From Lingula anatina (lineage: Eukaryota > Brachiopoda > Lingulata > Lingulida > Lingulidae), in the NCBI RefSeq assembly GCF_001039355.2, contig NW_019775702.1, positions 528,697-592,696 on the forward strand: a DNA stretch of 64,000 nt, in the 5' to 3' direction. Shown here piece by piece: positions 38,678 to 50,618 of this stretch. Below the pieces are notes generated by a model. The model ran no database searches, was not told the DNA's origin, and saw only the letters and a list, made by a program, of their open reading frames with translations. Within the stretch, counting starts at the first letter, position 1. Each line of letters begins with the position of its first letter. The translations under genes and the position numbers were made by a program.

Positions 38678-39794
38678 GCCAGACACCCAGCACATAACAG
38701 AATTAAATAAGATGGATATCGAAAAAAAAAAAAATCTAGCCACTACATCTGAGGAAGTTTTTAAGAATATGTGATAGAAATTAGGAATAATTTCTTAGGT
38801 GCCAATTTACTCATGTTATTTCTAAGACTTATTTAATCTTAAGCGCATGTACAAGTTTTTCCATTTAAAAACGTTTCACTGGTTTCATTTGTGAATTTTC
38901 AATATCATCCTAATTAATTTTTGTAGAAAGTTATTTACAAAGTGAAAATGTTTGCATTGTGTGTGCCATAGATAGTCCTGTCAATGCAGAGCATATAGTA
39001 AGGACCAAAGTTTTTAATAAAGTGCAATTTTTAAGACAATTGATCTTAAGGTTTTTAATGTCAACCCTCTGTTTATAAGATGATATAAAGAGTACTCTGA
39101 ACACTAAATTGTAAAATACAATAGTTCTTTATTTTGCAGAAACTTAATAATTTGATCACCTCTCTCTTTGTCCATTTATATCAACTGTTATTGCTTTAAT
39201 ATAACTTCTACCTAGCATGCACACATTATTGCACATTGATACACAAAGCATCCCCCCCCCTCCCAAATCCAAACAGTTCATTAACTGACAAACAGTTCAT
39301 TAACTGACAATAATAATATTTCAGCCAGGAGCGCTTTTAAGTCTGATATTAGTGCTACTGAACTAACAGGTATTTTATATACCCCCAAGGATACTAATTA
39401 TATTCTACAAATATGTTATTACAAGAAATAGTTTGTTTCACAGTTACCTGTAATGAGCTTCATTATTTACTAAAAACTTTTATTGTATTATCAAAAATTG
39501 ATGGTGATTATACTGTTAAGCATTATGTAATATTGCATCAATATGGAAAAAAACTATTTTGGACACTGATGACCATCAAGGGAAAACCATGTTACTTATG
39601 GTACTTACTGAAAAGTGCAGCTTGTGAGGAAAATCAGTGTGATTGATTTCTGTTTTGTAAGCAATGCAGTTCTATAGAGTGCTATATGATGGTACTGTAT
39701 GGACGGTGGTCGGTATGAAATTGTCCCTTGGGTTATCACTAATTAAATTAAGGTCTATAAAGTCACTTAAGGTCTATAAAGTTAATGAATCAAT

Positions 39795-40366
39795 TTCTAC
39801 ATTCAAAGTTAGTCCCTGAATTTTTTCTAAAAAGTTTTTTTTCTGTTTTTGTAATAATCTCTGAAGAGATTATAACACAGTATAGCCATCTATGGAGGTC
39901 TCGTCATCCGATGACAAGCTCAGATATCAGAATAATAGCTATAACTGCCGTTTTTGTTGTAAAATGGAATATATTATATTTCTATGAGTTGTTTACAATG
40001 TCTTATTGTGAAATATACAGGCCTACCCAACTGCCAGACTCGGCACCGAATGATCCTGAATTCACCGGTAAATCGGACCACACTACCCATATTTAAGGTG
40101 TGTATCAGTACACATTTTACAGTATCAGACGCAACATCGCTCTTGCCTAGTACGCGATGTGATAGTGACGATTCTCAGCAGGGTTGGAAAGCATTGCATC
40201 ACCACTCAAAATTTGTTCAGGGTATGATACTGTGTAATGCGATCTGACACACACCTTGAAAACGGGTAGTGTGGTCTGATCTGCCGGTGAAATCAGGATC
40301 ATTCGGTGCCGAGTCTGGTAGTTGGGTAGGCTTGATATAGATCTCATACAAAGAGTTATTATCCTT
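39795..40366. mobile_element. Decayed relative of the 34434-35094 element
   Basis: ATTCAAAGTTAGTCC, TCTCTGAAGAGATTATAAC, AGTTGTTTACAATG and GAGTTATTATCCT occur in the same order as in the intron 24 element, followed by TTAA at 40367-40370. The left end appears truncated and the middle shortened. It is interrupted by the foldback element at 40018-40334. Confidence 0.65.
40018..40334. mobile_element. 317-bp foldback element with 5-bp target duplication
   Basis: Inverted repeats of about 90 bp: left CAGGCCTACCCAACTGCCAG, right the reverse complement of CAAGCCTACCCAACTACCAG, both continuing through ACTCGGCACCGAATGATCCTGA. ATATA flanks each side (40013-40017, 40335-40339). Removing the element and one ATATA restores an alignment with the intron 24 TTAA element, which confirms the boundaries. 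Confidence 0.88.
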
Positions 40367-41090
40367 TTAAGTGTTGATTGTGCTGTTATAAACTTTATTT
40401 ATTATTATATCAAAATTGACAAAATGACCTATTTTCTGCATCATTTTAAGGTGTGACTGATGGGCCTGAAGACCTTTACTAGTCACATTTGTAATTTTCC
40501 CTTGGGTATAAGTTCAGAGCTATAAAGTCAATTAAGATTCGAGTGGCCATTAAATGAGATTACGTAAAACACACTTGTTGATACTGTAAACTCCCATAGG
40601 CTAAGTTCTCTGCCAGATAAGTGTCCATAATAAGGAAGCAGTGATAATTATGCAGGTAAATATTGTTTAATATTGCAAATAAGTTTTCAAAAAATAAAAA
40701 TAAATAAATAAATATATATATATTTTGTGTAATGCCAATATTAATGCTATAAATGAATAACAGTGACTTATGTATCCTCAAACTCAATGGGGTTATTCAT
40801 ATCATGTTAATACAGCAAGATTGAAAGTTTGAATAGCAGCTTTATTGGAATATTTTTGTTTTTTTTTTTTAATTTTTTTTAAACACTGGCATTTTCAAGA
40901 TGTGACTTTTAACTCCCATCTATTTGAACCTTTGCATATTTTCTGTATTTCCATCCAAGCAGTTGTATTGGTATTTATGTCTTTAAACATTATGTAGTAT
41001 TATTTTTTGCACTGTCATCATTTTTTCAAATATTGCGATTTTCATCATGTGAATTTGAACTCTCGTGGTCCTGAAACTGTAATCTTATTG

Positions 41091-41258
41091 CAGGGGCGGA
41101 TTGAGACCGTCTTCTGGGCCTTCTGAAGACTGTCAGATTTTAATGTTTACATTGACGGGTATCTATTTTTTTCTGTTGAAAGACCATCAAAAATGGAGGA
41201 TGGATCAACAAAATTAATTTGGAATACTGTCAGAAAATATCTCTTCTGTTCGCTCCTG
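41091..41258. mobile_element. 168-bp MITE, second copy
   Basis: Same family and length as 37606-37773. It starts CAGGGGCGGATTGAGACCGT and ends TGTTCGCTCCTG, with more divergent right end. TTATTG flanks both sides (41085-41090, 41259-41264). It lies in the spacer between the duplicated blocks. Confidence 0.8.
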
Positions 41259-44200
41259 TTATTGACCATGTTATCTGTTGTTCATGATTAAAATTCAGTG
41301 TTGTTGATTGACAGCATTATTTATTATTGCATCAAAAATGACAAAATGACCTATTTTCTGCATTTTTATTTTCTGTTTTTTGTCTGTACAGATATATTGG
41401 TATTTTTTGTTTTTGAAAAAAAATGGTTTTATTTTGTAATAAGTGCAATAGTTTAGGTGGTGCGGCTATGAGGCAAAAAACTAATGTAATCAATAAATCA
41501 GTGTTAAAAGATTGATTACATTAGTTTTTTTCCTTTTGAAGATATTTATATATTATTTTAACTGTTCAGATAGCATGAACTTTATACAAATGCTTATGTC
41601 TTTGTGTTCAAAAGTCTTGATTTTAAGTGATTAGCATGTTTAGAAAAATAAGAGTGTTTTAAAATATAATCAGTTTTTCTGGTGCTCAAATGTTGAATAG
41701 TTTCACCATAGCATTAAAAAAATCTACACATTAAAAAAATGACAGAAAATGACCAGATGCTCTTTGTTTTCCCTGTACCAGAGGTGTGCTGACCCCAGGA
41801 GAGAGTAAGACCCTGGGGTTCCAGGTGGGCCATGTGAAGGGTGCAGACCAGGGTTTGGCCAAGGTGCGACTGGCAGTGTATCACATCCACTCTGGGAAAG
41901 TACGTACATCATGCTGAACCTGTCCCCCTCTTTATGTGACAATGACAATGACAATGCCTTTATTCTCAAAAACAAAATATGTTGTTGAGAATGTATTGCA
42001 CATTCAATTTAATCAGGAGAGTTGACTCTCTCTATTATGATACGAATATATTTTGCTTATTTGGTAAGTAATTTCTTATTTTGCATGTATTATGTAATTT
42101 GTAAAACTTATACGTTAGGGGTAGTGCATGTATGTATTAAACAGTTGTGTGATATTATGACAAGATTAAAGATGGTTTGAATATATGTACAGCTATCACT
42201 AATTGCTTGTGTTTCAGATTGTCCAGTCTGTCACAGGGCCAGTAACTTGCAGCACCAGTAGTGTAGTTTCTGACTTCAAGTACAAGTATCACGTTTTTGG
42301 GCAGCAAGAGGCCATATTCCAAGGAGTAAACATTCAACCTGATATAGTGATCATTGCTAGAGTGTATCTGAGTAAGAATGATCTCCAGAGGAGGACGGGA
42401 GATGATGACGATGACTCACATTTTGATGAAAGTACTCTGGTTGCCTGGGGGGCAGTGCCTCTAGTTGTCACCAGTGGCAGGAGGAGTAAGTGGGAAGTAA
42501 TGGGGAATACTGACACATATAGATGGAAGAAATTGACAGTTTTGAAGTAGATTACATTCTGTATGTTTAAACTAATCAATGAAATAATTATCAGTTGTGT
42601 AAACAGTATCTATAACATGTAAGCTTTGGTAAAGCAAGCATCATTTTTAAACGTTAAAACACTTATAGGACAGGATCCATATTATGACTTAAATTTCTAG
42701 GTGATATGTATAGCAGTTATCATAGAAGTAACATCAACCAGTCCACTGTGAATACTGGCACTCACACAGTGCTGCTGTATGAGCCTCCAGTACCAGAGAC
42801 AGACACTATCTCCCTGGAGATGGGATGGAAGCCCCAGGGAGTTAGGAGGTTCAGACGAGCCACATTACGGCTTAGACTGTTCCATGGAAAACCCCGCCCT
42901 GGCTCCCTCACTCCAAGTGAAGCATCAGACCAAGAAGATGATACTCTGCCTAAGGTATTTGTCAAATGCCTTGTTTATCTTTGTATATCTTTAAATTAAT
43001 TTTTTTGAGGGAGAGAGAGAGAGAGAGATTATTTCTCTATTATTTCTCTCTCTCTGTGTTTATTTTTAGACTGATGTGGTATGTTATTATTTTTTCTAGT
43101 ATGATGTTATATGTTTTTTGTTAAATGATGAGGGATTTCAAACCCTAACACATGTCAGATATGTATGAAAAAGCAAACAATGTTTTTAGACATTTGAACA
43201 TACGGGCCAACCAGTACTTTTAATGTTTTTGATTACCTTTTATTTGGTGATTCTTTTTGTATAATTTCCAGAATGCTTGGCTACCATGCAAGAGGAGCTC
43301 ACCTCCAAGTGAACCCTACAATCAAGACCAGGGATTTGATATTTACATAGATGCATGCAAAAATATGCCAGATGGTGTCACATTTTCTAAGGTATGAAAA
43401 CTGGTAAAGAAAAAAAAAAAACACTTTCACTGAAGAAGTTTTGTGAAAAACTTAGGTGACAGCAACATAGTCAGATATAATAAAATCTCCTTCAGTAATT
43501 GTGGTTTGATGGTCAGATATAAGTTACAAGAATTTTTCTTATTCCAGGTTGCTGGTACAATCCTCAGTAGAGACGGTCGTTTCTTTGGTGGTGTTGTGGA
43601 TGCTGCAATTCGGATAACCAGCGATGACATTTACAATCCGGTGTATAACTATAGGCTAGAGATGAGGGACCCAAACATCTCACCTACAGCTACATTATTA
43701 CTAAAGGTAATCAGATCTGCCGTCCTGCGTGGAATTGCATTCAAGACATTTTTAGTTCAAATTGCTATTTACATAAAAATGATTAACCTGCAACTGTTAT
43801 TTTTGTAGATCTATACACGTGAGAGATTTGTGGAAGACCATCCCTTAGTCAGTGCTTATGCAGTTCTCAACATTTTTGTGGAATCTGGAACTGAGACTCA
43901 GCCAGAAGATGACAACACTGATGCCCAGGTACTGCTAGAAAACTGTGCTTCATATTGAAAGTATTTTGTACAGCCATATAAAATTGCTGGTTTAGATTGA
44001 TTGTGCGAGCTCATTTCAATGAATGTCATGCAGCAGTCAAGTGTTACATGTGTTATCTTTGATTATGTCAGTATTAAGATCATAGACCAAAGTTGTTCCC
44101 TCTGATCTCTAAGAACAAACTGTTCACCTCTATATTTTCCAGATCTCTCTGAATAAGGGTGCCCACCAGTTGCGTCTATATTTCAGTGGACCTCAGCAAG

Positions 44201-44357
44201 GGGAACCATATACAGGCTCATGCCTACACGACGGAGCTGTGGGATACATTTCTGGGGCCACTATCTTGGTCAGATTGGTCAGCGCTGCCTTAGATTACAA
44301 TGGTCAACCGCTTAAGGTAAGTAGATTAGTGGCATGGCCAGCTTGTAACCAATGAAT

Positions 44358-44730
44358 TAAACATACGTATCCTATGCAAAAACTTAAACAAAAATTATAT
44401 TATTTTATTTCCTTCACATGTTTGAGGATGTTAAAAGTGCTGTTTTAGGGGGATGCACCATTGTTAGTTTGATTTATACAAAGACCTGATACATCAAAAA
44501 TGACTGAAGATGTCCTGTGCTCTGGGTCCCAGCCAAAGCTGGTCTTTCTGTCAAGGACACGTTCACCTTCAGAGAAACCAGATCCTCCAACCAGCCTGGT
44601 AACCTCCATGACACTTATAGTTTTACTCTCAGAAAGACAAGAGGGTCCCATCAGTTGGGAGGGGGGTGATCACAGTTCACGGGAAATACCTGTATAATCA
44701 TCAATTCACAAATCACAGTAAAATCAATCT
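44358..44730. other. Copy-2-specific insertion in intron 24
   Basis: Replaces the TTAA element found here in copy 1, with flanking intron sequence shared on both sides. Non-coding. Pieces such as TTCAGAGAAACCAGATCCTC and CTCAGAAAGACAAGAGGGTC weakly resemble the start of exon 25. The origin is unknown. Confidence 0.45.
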
Positions 44731-45897
44731 AAATTCATTTTCCACTGATAATATACACTCTGAAAATCCTGAAAATCATGATTAACCTGGATAATGCTAA
44801 ATAACATAAATTGTTCACCCAGCTTTGGTAATAAAAAGTTGCAGTAATGGGTAACCAAAATGCCCAGTGGGACCCTCAGACAAGTTCCTCCCAAACTGAC
44901 TGGAAACAACCATTTCACTTTCACCTTCACTTTCAGATAGACCAGGTCCCTCAAACTGACTGGGAAGGTCTTGGTCTCTGGGTGCCTGCTCCAGCTTACA
45001 GTAGTAGAGTTTATCTATCAATGTCATGTGAACCAGGCCCACAGGAAGTCTCCATTCTCCAGGTGTTGGCACAGAGGACACCCATCACAGCACAGAAGTC
45101 CATAGAACTGGTGGCAGAGCAGAGAGAACTAAGAAACCTAAGGACAGAGGATAGTATAGCCAACTTCATCACTGTAAGTGGATATGCTTGTGTGACAACA
45201 TGGTATTGCACCCCTTTTCTTACGTCACATTTTATTCTGATTATGATAAGCTAATTTGTATTAAGTATGAAAAAGATAAACTGTTGACATATGAAAGAAA
45301 TTGTCACTTTTCTGACTATATACTTGTTTCAGAAACAAGTACTGGGACTACCAGAAATATGATTGAACTATTTAATTTTGCTCATTTCAGGAGCAGCTAA
45401 TCAAACCTCCGGGAGTACAGCCATCAGACATGCATCCTGCCTATGTAGTGCCCTACAGCCCAAAACACGGCATTAAGGTATAGTGATATGAGTAAAACAA
45501 CTACAAAAGGTATACTGCCAATTTATTGGATAGTAATGTTGTTTTTTTTTCTGGCTGCAAAAGATCCACTTTCAACTGTTTCTTGTCATATTTTCACCCA
45601 GGTGCGTGTAGATGGTGCTGTAAACCTCCCTTGGACCAACTTCACTCATGCTCAGATCTGCCTGAATCCACCAGGAGCCTTCTACAAGGTAATCAGATGA
45701 GTGCATATACTTTACAGCTATTTGGAATTTTTGATATTATAAATGCCTACTGTGGTCTAAAGATGACTGACCTTCACATGTTTAAATTTTTTATGCTCCA
45801 GGGTAACCCTCATGCAGCTTATGATAAACCTGTCTTCACAGAAAAACTGATGTTAACAAGCACCAACAAGAACCCACAGTGGGAGGATGGGTTTATG

Positions 45898-46258
45898 GTA
45901 GGTGTTATAACCCAAACCCATGATAGTGTGGTGGGGTAAGGGTAGTTATAGTGTGTTGAAGGTAATGTAACCCACAGTACATGTAGTATACTGGGTTCTG
46001 GGTTAGCAGTATAACCCACAAAGGTAGGGTGGGTTCAGTGTATGTATTTATAACCCACGGTTAGGATGGATTCAGGGAAGACATAATAACCCACAGTTAT
46101 AGTGTGGGTTGAGGGTTGATAATATAACCCACAGTCATAGGATGGGTTGAGGGTTGATATATAATATAACCCAGTCATGGGATGGGTTGAGGGCTGACAG
46201 TATAACCCACAGTTATAAGGTTGGTTGAGTGTAGGTAGTATAACCCACTGTTGTAGAG
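45898..46258. repeat. ~38-bp minisatellite after CCDC17 exon 28, copy 2
   Basis: The same array as at 36335-36775 with about two fewer units. The first units next to the donor are nearly identical between copies, while the interior differs in number, as expected from unequal crossing over or slippage after duplication. Confidence 0.82.
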
Positions 46259-46937
46259 TGGACTTGATTTAGAAACTAAATTGAAGTCTGGCAATATAAT
46301 TTAACCTGAAATATGAATTTCAAGAGGCTAGCAGTAGAAAAAGTTTGTTTGAACACAAGTTGGCTATTAACCATGCTTTATACCTGTAACTTTTTTCCTA
46401 CTTGCAGCATTTTCCCAGCAGACATCTACATAGACATATGTGTGTTGTTATTCATATACAAGAGATTGCAGTCAACATCAGTAAAGACAGCTACAAATAT
46501 GGATTGATGGAGCAGGTACTTGAAAAATGATGTGGAGTGAAACAATTGGCTAATTGAAATGCTTATACGTTGCAATATGATTTGGTTCAAAGACCTTCAA
46601 ATGTAATATACAGGGATGAGGTTATTCAGACTATCAGCAGATTTCCAACTTATTGGGTACTAAAAATATCATGCCATATTTTCTGACTTTTTCACAAAAT
46701 GGCAGTCTCATCCCTGATTATACATTCATACACTGTATATTCCTAGATTTTGACAGTCCCCACTATTATTTTATAACTTTGGGCAGTGACTGCACTTCCC
46801 AAACATGTTGTGTTAACTTGGGTCTATATTTTCAGTGATATGTGAATTTTGGCCTATAAATTAGGCCTGGCCAGTGCTTCATTTATTTTCAACCTGAAAT
46901 TTGACCTATATTTCTTCACTCCCAATGTTATTGAAAT

Positions 46938-47500
46938 GTGAACTTTGACTTATATTTGTTAGGCCGGCCTGGACAGCACTCCCTGTGTTTATTGATGGTT
47001 ACTGAACTTTGACCTATATTTTGTTAGGCCTGGACAGCACTCCCTGTGTTTACAATCGGCAATCCTTGGCTGATGCCGCAAGCTCCATACTAACCTCGGA
47101 TGTGATAGGTGCAGGAATATGTATCAAATCCATGCATTTTCTCTGCTGGAAATGCCTTCTCACTCAACTTTCCACGCATAAACATGGCTAACAACAGTGA
47201 TATTTTCATTACTACTGATTTTTCTGAAGCTTTACAGTTTGCTAAAGAATGTACTCATATTGACTTTGATTTGAAGGAAAAATTCCAGCACTCCTGTTGC
47301 GTACAAAGGATTATGGTCTGTATGAGTAAATTGAGCTTGAAAGTAGTTCCTTCCCAATAATCAACATGGATGCCATCATATCACATCCAAGGTTATTGTT
47401 GAGTGCGGAAACATCCGAGTAGTTCCGAGTGCTGTGTTTATTGATGGTTATGTGAACTTTGACCTATATTTTGTCAGGCCTGGACAGCACTCCCTGTGTT
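46938..47500 (+). repeat. Triplicated exon 30 splice acceptor with an inserted segment, copy 2 only
   Basis: Three copies of AACTTTGACCTATATTTTGT, TAGGCCTGGACAGCACTCCC occur, with acceptor AGs at 46962, 47027 and 47477. The middle copy is split after CTGTGTTTA by a ~378-bp insertion (about 47053-47431) without recognised ends. Only the last acceptor leads into the full exon 30 counterpart (47478-47633). Copy 1 has a single acceptor at this place (37432). Confidence 0.78.
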
Positions 47501-49275
47501 TAGTAATGGTTATGTGAACTTTGACCTGTATAAACTGCCCCTGTTCAGAGGAGCTCCCAGTGCAGCTTTGCTGAAACAGCTGACCAAGGAACCAGTCTGG
47601 GAATGGGCTCCTAAGGCTGTGGCTAACAAGTCTGTGAGTTTAATTATATGTATGACCATCAGATGTGTGAATTTAAATGAATTCATGGCCTGTAGTTTTC
47701 TTGTCAGTCTAAATTGGAAAAAGAAAAATCAATTTGAATTGCCTCTATTTGAAATGGTTCATTAGATTAATCTATGTCTTAATTGTGGCTATGTGTCTTC
47801 AGATTAAGAAGTTGGACTCCTTATTTTTTTTGGAAGTTTACAACTACATATCAGTGTTTATCCTTGAAATGATTATTATTGTGTTTATCCCATCTTTCAG
47901 GTGAAGTATCTGGAAGGAGCGTCTGTGTTTGCATTCATCTGTGATACAAGGAGAGAGCAGGAAATGAAGGAAAGAATGAAAACGGTACGTTGGAACTCTC
48001 TGTCTCTCTCTCACTTCCAGTTTCTGCATCTCTCTCTCTTAATATATCTATATACAAGGAGTTTTATGTTCCTTTAGATGGATCCACTGGAGGACCTGCT
48101 TCCCTCTGACAGGCTTGCAGAGTATGAAGCCGTGTTGAAGGAAGAGAGCTGAACACCATGGTGCCCCATGGGAAGACCCCACAACAGTTTGTAGAAGGAT
48201 TGGCTCAGAAGTTTAAAAGTGTAAGTTCCAAGCTCTTTCTTAAGATCTGAGGTAAATTATCATTATGTGGTCATTTTTAACTTGCTAGATAAAATTTACG
48301 CCATGAGTGCCATGCAGTGAATAATTTAATATTGGCTAATTTAACAGTTAATGACCAAGTAACAGACGAGGTAAGTTGCAATGTTTGGACTGTGTAGTTA
48401 TTATGGAAATTAAAACCATCTATTTCATGTAAAATTTAAAAAAAATTTCTTTGCAGCTTGTGTACAAGCTATATAGTGATGGAGGGCAGATTTCATGAGC
48501 CAGACACCCAGCACATAACAGAATTAAATAAGATGGATAGTGAAAAAAAAAAATCTAGCCACTACATCTGAGGAGCTTTTTAAGAATATGTGATAGAAAT
48601 TAGGAATAATTTCTTAGGTGCCAATTTACTCGTGTTATTTCTAATACTTATTTAATCTTAAGGACATGTACAAATTTTTCCATTTAAAACATTTCACTGG
48701 TTTCATTTGTGAATTTTCAATATCATCCTAATTAATTTTTGTAGAAAGTTATTTACGAAGTGAAAATGTTGTATTGTGTGTGCCATAGATAGTCCTGTCA
48801 ATGCAGAGCATAAAGTAAGGACCAAAGTTTTTAATAAAGTGCAATTTTTAAAACAATTGATCTTAAGGTTTTTCATGTCAACCCACTGTTTATAAGATGA
48901 TATAAAGAGTACTCTCTGAACACTAAATTGTAAAATACAATAGTTCTTTATTTTGCAGAAACTTAATAATTTGATCACCTCTTTCTTTGTCCATTTATGT
49001 CAACTGTTATTGCTTTAATATAACTTCTACACTAGCATGCACACATTATTGCACATTTATACACAAAGCATCCCCCCCCCCACATCCAAACAGTTCAGTA
49101 ACTGACATTAATAATATTTCAGCCAGGAGCTCTATTTAGTCTGATACTAGTGCTACTGAACTAACAGGTATTTTATATCCCCCCAAGGATACTAATTATA
49201 TTCTACAAATATGTTATTACAAGAAATAGCATGTTTCACAGTTACCTATGACGAGCTTCATTATTTACTAAAAAG

Positions 49276-50618
49276 GTACAAGAGACATTACGTACTAAGA
49301 ATTTTGCTCTCCACCTCACCCAGAGTTTCAAAGAACTGGAAGTGACTTGCCTCTATCCAAGCTCTCTGATACTGTCTCTGCATGTATCTATTTATAACAG
49401 AGGTGAGTTTCCAGTATTCCCCCCTCCCCCCAATGAAAAAAAATGGTGTGCTTCAAGTACTGAACTTAAATATAATGTGTTGCACATATTCAAGACTTAA
49501 AAAAAAAGAACAATTTTGATTTAGCATAATCTTGTGTTACAAGACTGAATATTTAACATGAAAGGGAAGTTGGGAAACCTACATCCCATGATATGCCTAT
49601 ACTGTGAACCACTGCACTACATCAGCTATGTGTTTGACCTGTGATACTAACTACCCATGCCACATCTGGTGAGATATAGATCCTGTAGCTAGAACAGAGA
49701 TGAAGGCATATTTGAATCTCCCTCAATCATATATTTTGATATAACAAGTCACTCACTTGAATCCTTATATCCCAAAAGGCTTACAGTTTGTACATTTCTT
49801 TCCCAAAATCAAACTGCTTTTCCTTTCTTAATCAGTTTGTCTCACAGTACACAAGCACAAGGGTAAAGGCCATTACTTGCAACAGTATCATGTGTTCTGC
49901 TCCCAATAACCTATTTTAAATATTCAGCAAGCTACTTCAGCAGCACATGTAATCAGTTGCTTGTAAATATTTTAGATCCCCCAGAGAATTGGTTTAATGC
50001 AGAAAATGGTACCAAGAAATTGATTGAATGCAATTGCTAAGTGGCACTTTTTTGTCTACTATGTACATATATTGAAACATACTGTGATGCTTTATGGGCA
50101 TAATAGTTCTACATATACATCAGGAGTGTCTTCAGTCTCTAAACTTTAGCACAATGTGACAACATTTGCTATCATTTCTACATACAAACTCTCGGTAATC
50201 TTCAATGTATGTCTAATCCTATGCCAGCAGCTTTTTATTAGCTGTGGTCTTTAGGGTGTTTATGGAAAAATATAAATTATTTTTAGCAATGTACATAAAA
50301 TATAACAAACATCACTTCCTCATTTATTTGGCATTTTTCATAATCTTAAACAACTGTGGTATCTGTAAAATTCACATAACATGTAACACTTGATAATTCT
50401 ATACTTCACTGTGCACGTACAATATGGACCTGAAGTAAATAAATAGGCTTGCTTGCCACATACACCATCTCATCCTTTTACCACAGAGGACATGATGGCA
50501 TACCCTTGCTGAGATTGATTTTCTATTCCACCAACAGATGTCAGCACCAGCAGCACCACAGCAGGTGCTTTATACCAAGGAGCCTGGCTTGGTATACTTT
50601 GGATGTAGCTTTTATCTG
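49276..50618. other. Tail-to-tail region between CCDC17 duplicate and OSBPL11
   Basis: Mostly the likely 3'UTR of OSBPL11 on the - strand. TTTATT at 50323-50328 reads AATAAA on the - strand about 290 nt after its stop. No exon or repeat recognised otherwise. Confidence 0.45.

Larger units (their letters stand above)
39475..41390. other. Spacer between the two duplicated blocks, repeat-rich
   Basis: About 1.9 kb without a gene. It contains a decayed TTAA-type element (39795-40366) with a foldback element inside it, a 168-bp MITE (41091-41258), and two direct repeats. One direct repeat is TTTCCCTTGGG-type sequence with ATAAAGTCA at about 39715-39770 and 40490-40545. The other is AAAATGACCTATTTTCTGCAT at about 40422-40442 and 41344-41364. 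Confidence 0.6.
41782..48498 (+). pseudogene. Duplicate of CCDC17 exons 18-33, frameshifted near the end
   Basis: Exon counterparts: 41782-41899, 42218-42485, 42701-42954, 43272-43391, 43548-43706, 43809-43928, 44143-44316, 44937-45173, 45391-45477, 45602-45688, 45802-45897, 46408-46515, 47478-47633, 47901-47984, 48078-48220, 48457-48498. All keep splice sites and phase, except that the penultimate exon is 1 bp short (GAAGCCGTG where copy 1 has GAAGGCCGTGG). This gives a premature TGA at 48150-48152 and loses about 35 C-terminal residues. No N-terminal exons precede it. It could be a 3'-half pseudogene, or an alternative 3' cassette spliced from exon 17 of CCDC17 (phases match, Arg codon split AG|A). 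Two in-frame 3-bp deletions occur (exons 19 and 22). An assembly duplicate of the other haplotype is less likely given the clustered amino-acid changes. Confidence 0.7.
41391..49275 (+). repeat. Segmental duplication, copy 2
   Basis: Direct repeat of 31497-39474, colinear across 16 exons, their introns and the 3'UTR including a second AATAAA (48833-48838). Coding exons 20 and 21 are identical at the protein level. Introns differ by scattered substitutions and indels. There is no N gap between the blocks, so the sequence represents them as truly adjacent. Confidence 0.93.

Noticed and set aside
47185-47360. 58-codon frame inside the copy-2 insertion as a gene
   Set aside because: No recognised domain; located in a DNA segment that splits a repeated splice site, probably captured sequence.
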